Below, in pieces: positions 63,218-64,000 of a stretch of 64,000 nucleotides of DNA (position 1 is its first letter; every line of letters begins with the position of its first letter). Location: contig JAJEKV010000020.1 in assembly GCA_021234155.1 (NCBI GenBank), positions 818,938 through 882,937 of the forward strand, in the 5' to 3' direction. The DNA is from Isoetes taiwanensis (taxonomy: Eukaryota; Streptophyta; Lycopodiopsida; Isoetales; Isoetaceae). The notes under the pieces are model-generated. The model saw only the letters and a list, made by a program, of their open reading frames with translations, was not told where the DNA came from and made no database searches. The translations under genes and the position numbers were made by a program.

Positions 63218-63417
63218 TTGGTATCGAGCAATGTTCTTGGAGACCAAGAGCAAAGCACCCACCATGTTCCCAAAAGAGTACTAACTTGATAGGGTCCTCA
63301 AGCTCTAAAAGTGGGAAAATTTTTCTCACCTTTGTAGTTATGCTAAGCTAGTAACCATTAAGTGAATTGGAATTTAACAAGATTAAAAAGAATGAGCCAA
63401 AATTTTCCAGTGAGGTG
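63218..63417 (+). other. Leader downstream of right LTR-like arm
   Basis: After the primer-like site, the sequence (GAGCAATGTTCTTGGAGACC, then GCTAAGCTAGTAAC and so on) is the inverted copy of 60103-59915. It links the LTR-like arm to hairpin 5. No ORF. Confidence 0.6.
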
Positions 63418-63486
63418 GTCTCACAAACCGCTACCGGGTCGCAAAACTAACTTTTTGTTTTGAAGCGAGGCGCAAGCTATGAGACA
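63418..63486. promoter_or_regulatory. Hairpin 5 (distal, mirror copy)
   Basis: GGTCTCACAAACCGCTACCG to GGCGCAAGCTATGAGACATC. It keeps the outer GTCTCACA...TGAGACAT arms and overall length of hairpins 1-4, but the inner stem is degraded (TAACTTTTTGTTTTGAAGC). Confidence 0.6.
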
Positions 63487-63605
63487 TCGAGCCAAGAACA
63501 CCAAAACATGATGAATTTGAGAAAATAATGTGGTAAGGCTAATTCTAAGGTAGGAATTAGTTAGAATAGCATGTTTTAATTACCTAAAAACCCTAGAATG
63601 TATGA

Positions 63606-63669
63606 GATCTCACATACCGCTACCGTCGCAAAACTAAACATTAGTATTGGAACGAGCAAGTCGGAGACC
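63606..63669. promoter_or_regulatory. Hairpin 6 (proximal, mirror copy)
   Basis: GATCTCACATACCGCTACCG to AACGAGCAAGTCGGAGACC. It is in the same position relative to TATA and ATG as hairpin 3; the stem is weak as read. Confidence 0.5.
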
Positions 63670-63767
63670 AATAGGTAGGAAAAGTCTGAAATAAGCATAA
63701 GTTTTAGATAAGTTGGTGCCTTAGCATGTTAAAATGAGCAACTTGAGTTTGACCTAAAATTCCACAA

Positions 63768-63777
63768 GCTATAAATA
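63768..63777 (+). promoter_or_regulatory. TATA box of second histone-like gene copy
   Basis: GCTATAAATA, about 105 bp before ATG 63878. It lies inside a ~200-bp stretch alignable to the promoter of the 51397-50120 gene (GGTGCCTT.GCA, GAGCAACTT, GACCTAAAATT). Confidence 0.75.
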
Positions 63778-63877
63778 GATGTAGAACCCCTCATTTTTTC
63801 GGCCCAAGCCCTAGAAATCCGCTTCTTCCCAACTTAGGCGATCTCTGCGCTTTTATCCGATTGACGATCCGAAAAGC

Positions 63878-64000
63878 ATGGCCCGAACCAAACAGATCAA
63901 GAAGAAAGCTGCCGCCAGCGAAGCCACCAAGCGCCACCGAGGCGGAGATCATTCGGAAGATGCTTCGTGAGAGGCTCGCGAGAGGGGACGTCACGGACGA
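63878..64000 (+). pseudogene. Second MARTKQ (H3-tail-like) gene copy, cut by window end
   Basis: From ATG 63878 the + strand encodes MARTKQIKKKAAASEATKRH. As read, that frame ends at a TGA 30 codons on, but after a one-base shift near 63935 it continues with EIIRKMLRERLARGD, which aligns to VQQMLRDRLLARGG in the copy at 51397. It is thus a diverged, inverted paralogue of the histone H3-fold gene; the fold itself would lie beyond the window. The frameshift may be real or a sequence error. It differs from the first copy after residue 7, so the ARTKQI tip is the best-kept part. Confidence 0.75.

Overview
The window is nuclear DNA of a land plant with a large, transposon-rich genome. The evidence is plant-type gene fragments (CPSF160, SF3B3, ribosomal protein eL24, a GDSL esterase), Helitrons, a chromodomain Ty3/gypsy element, a LINE, and kilobases of AT-rich sequence with few coding exons. 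A fern, lycophyte, gymnosperm or bryophyte would all fit; the sequence alone does not decide. No complete, clearly functional host gene is seen.

Layout. 1-9 kb: a 3.1-kb non-coding block present twice in direct order (about 470-3606 and 4966-8075), each copy beginning with a ~100-bp hairpin MITE, the copies separated by a GATTC-rich array. 9-15 kb: short direct duplications, an inverted GATTC array and a (TA)70 tract between inverted flanks. 15-17 kb: broken CPSF160-like exons (minus). 18.8-23.3 kb: exon fragments, including Mpv17/PMP22-like exons and only the first and last exons of an eL24 gene. 23.3-25 kb and 33.9-35.9 kb: two more GATTC-array elements. 30 kb: a GDSL esterase relic. 35,944-40,933 and 40,936-45,614: two adjacent non-autonomous Helitrons in the same orientation; the first carries an SF3B3 exon and an antisense relic of a Helitron helicase.

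45.6-64 kb is the most interesting part. A leftward-reading unit encodes (a) a ~425-codon protein starting MARTKQIA, like the histone H3 tail, and ending in a clear H3 histone fold, with about 320 residues of charged linker between them, and (b) a second, broken ~500-codon protein I do not recognise. Each gene is preceded by a pair of ~70-bp hairpins. A LINE sits between one pair and a full gypsy element (51,751-59,768, TSD AATTC) between the other. Further right is a 3.1-kb inverted repeat of two LTR-like sequences head to head (60,116-63,217), each followed by a tRNA-Met-type primer site. Beyond it the hairpin pair, TATA box and MARTKQ start recur in mirror image and run off the window end (ATG at 63,878). 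The simplest reading is two copies, head to head, of a retroelement or virus-like unit that carries an H3-like histone gene under its own TATA promoter.

A quality warning applies. Where the window holds duplicate copies (the two LTRs, the two 3.1-kb blocks), many of the differences fall on CAG/CTG sites while long stretches between are identical. This looks like a consensus error at CHG-methylated sites, so some frameshifts and stops noted below may not be real.
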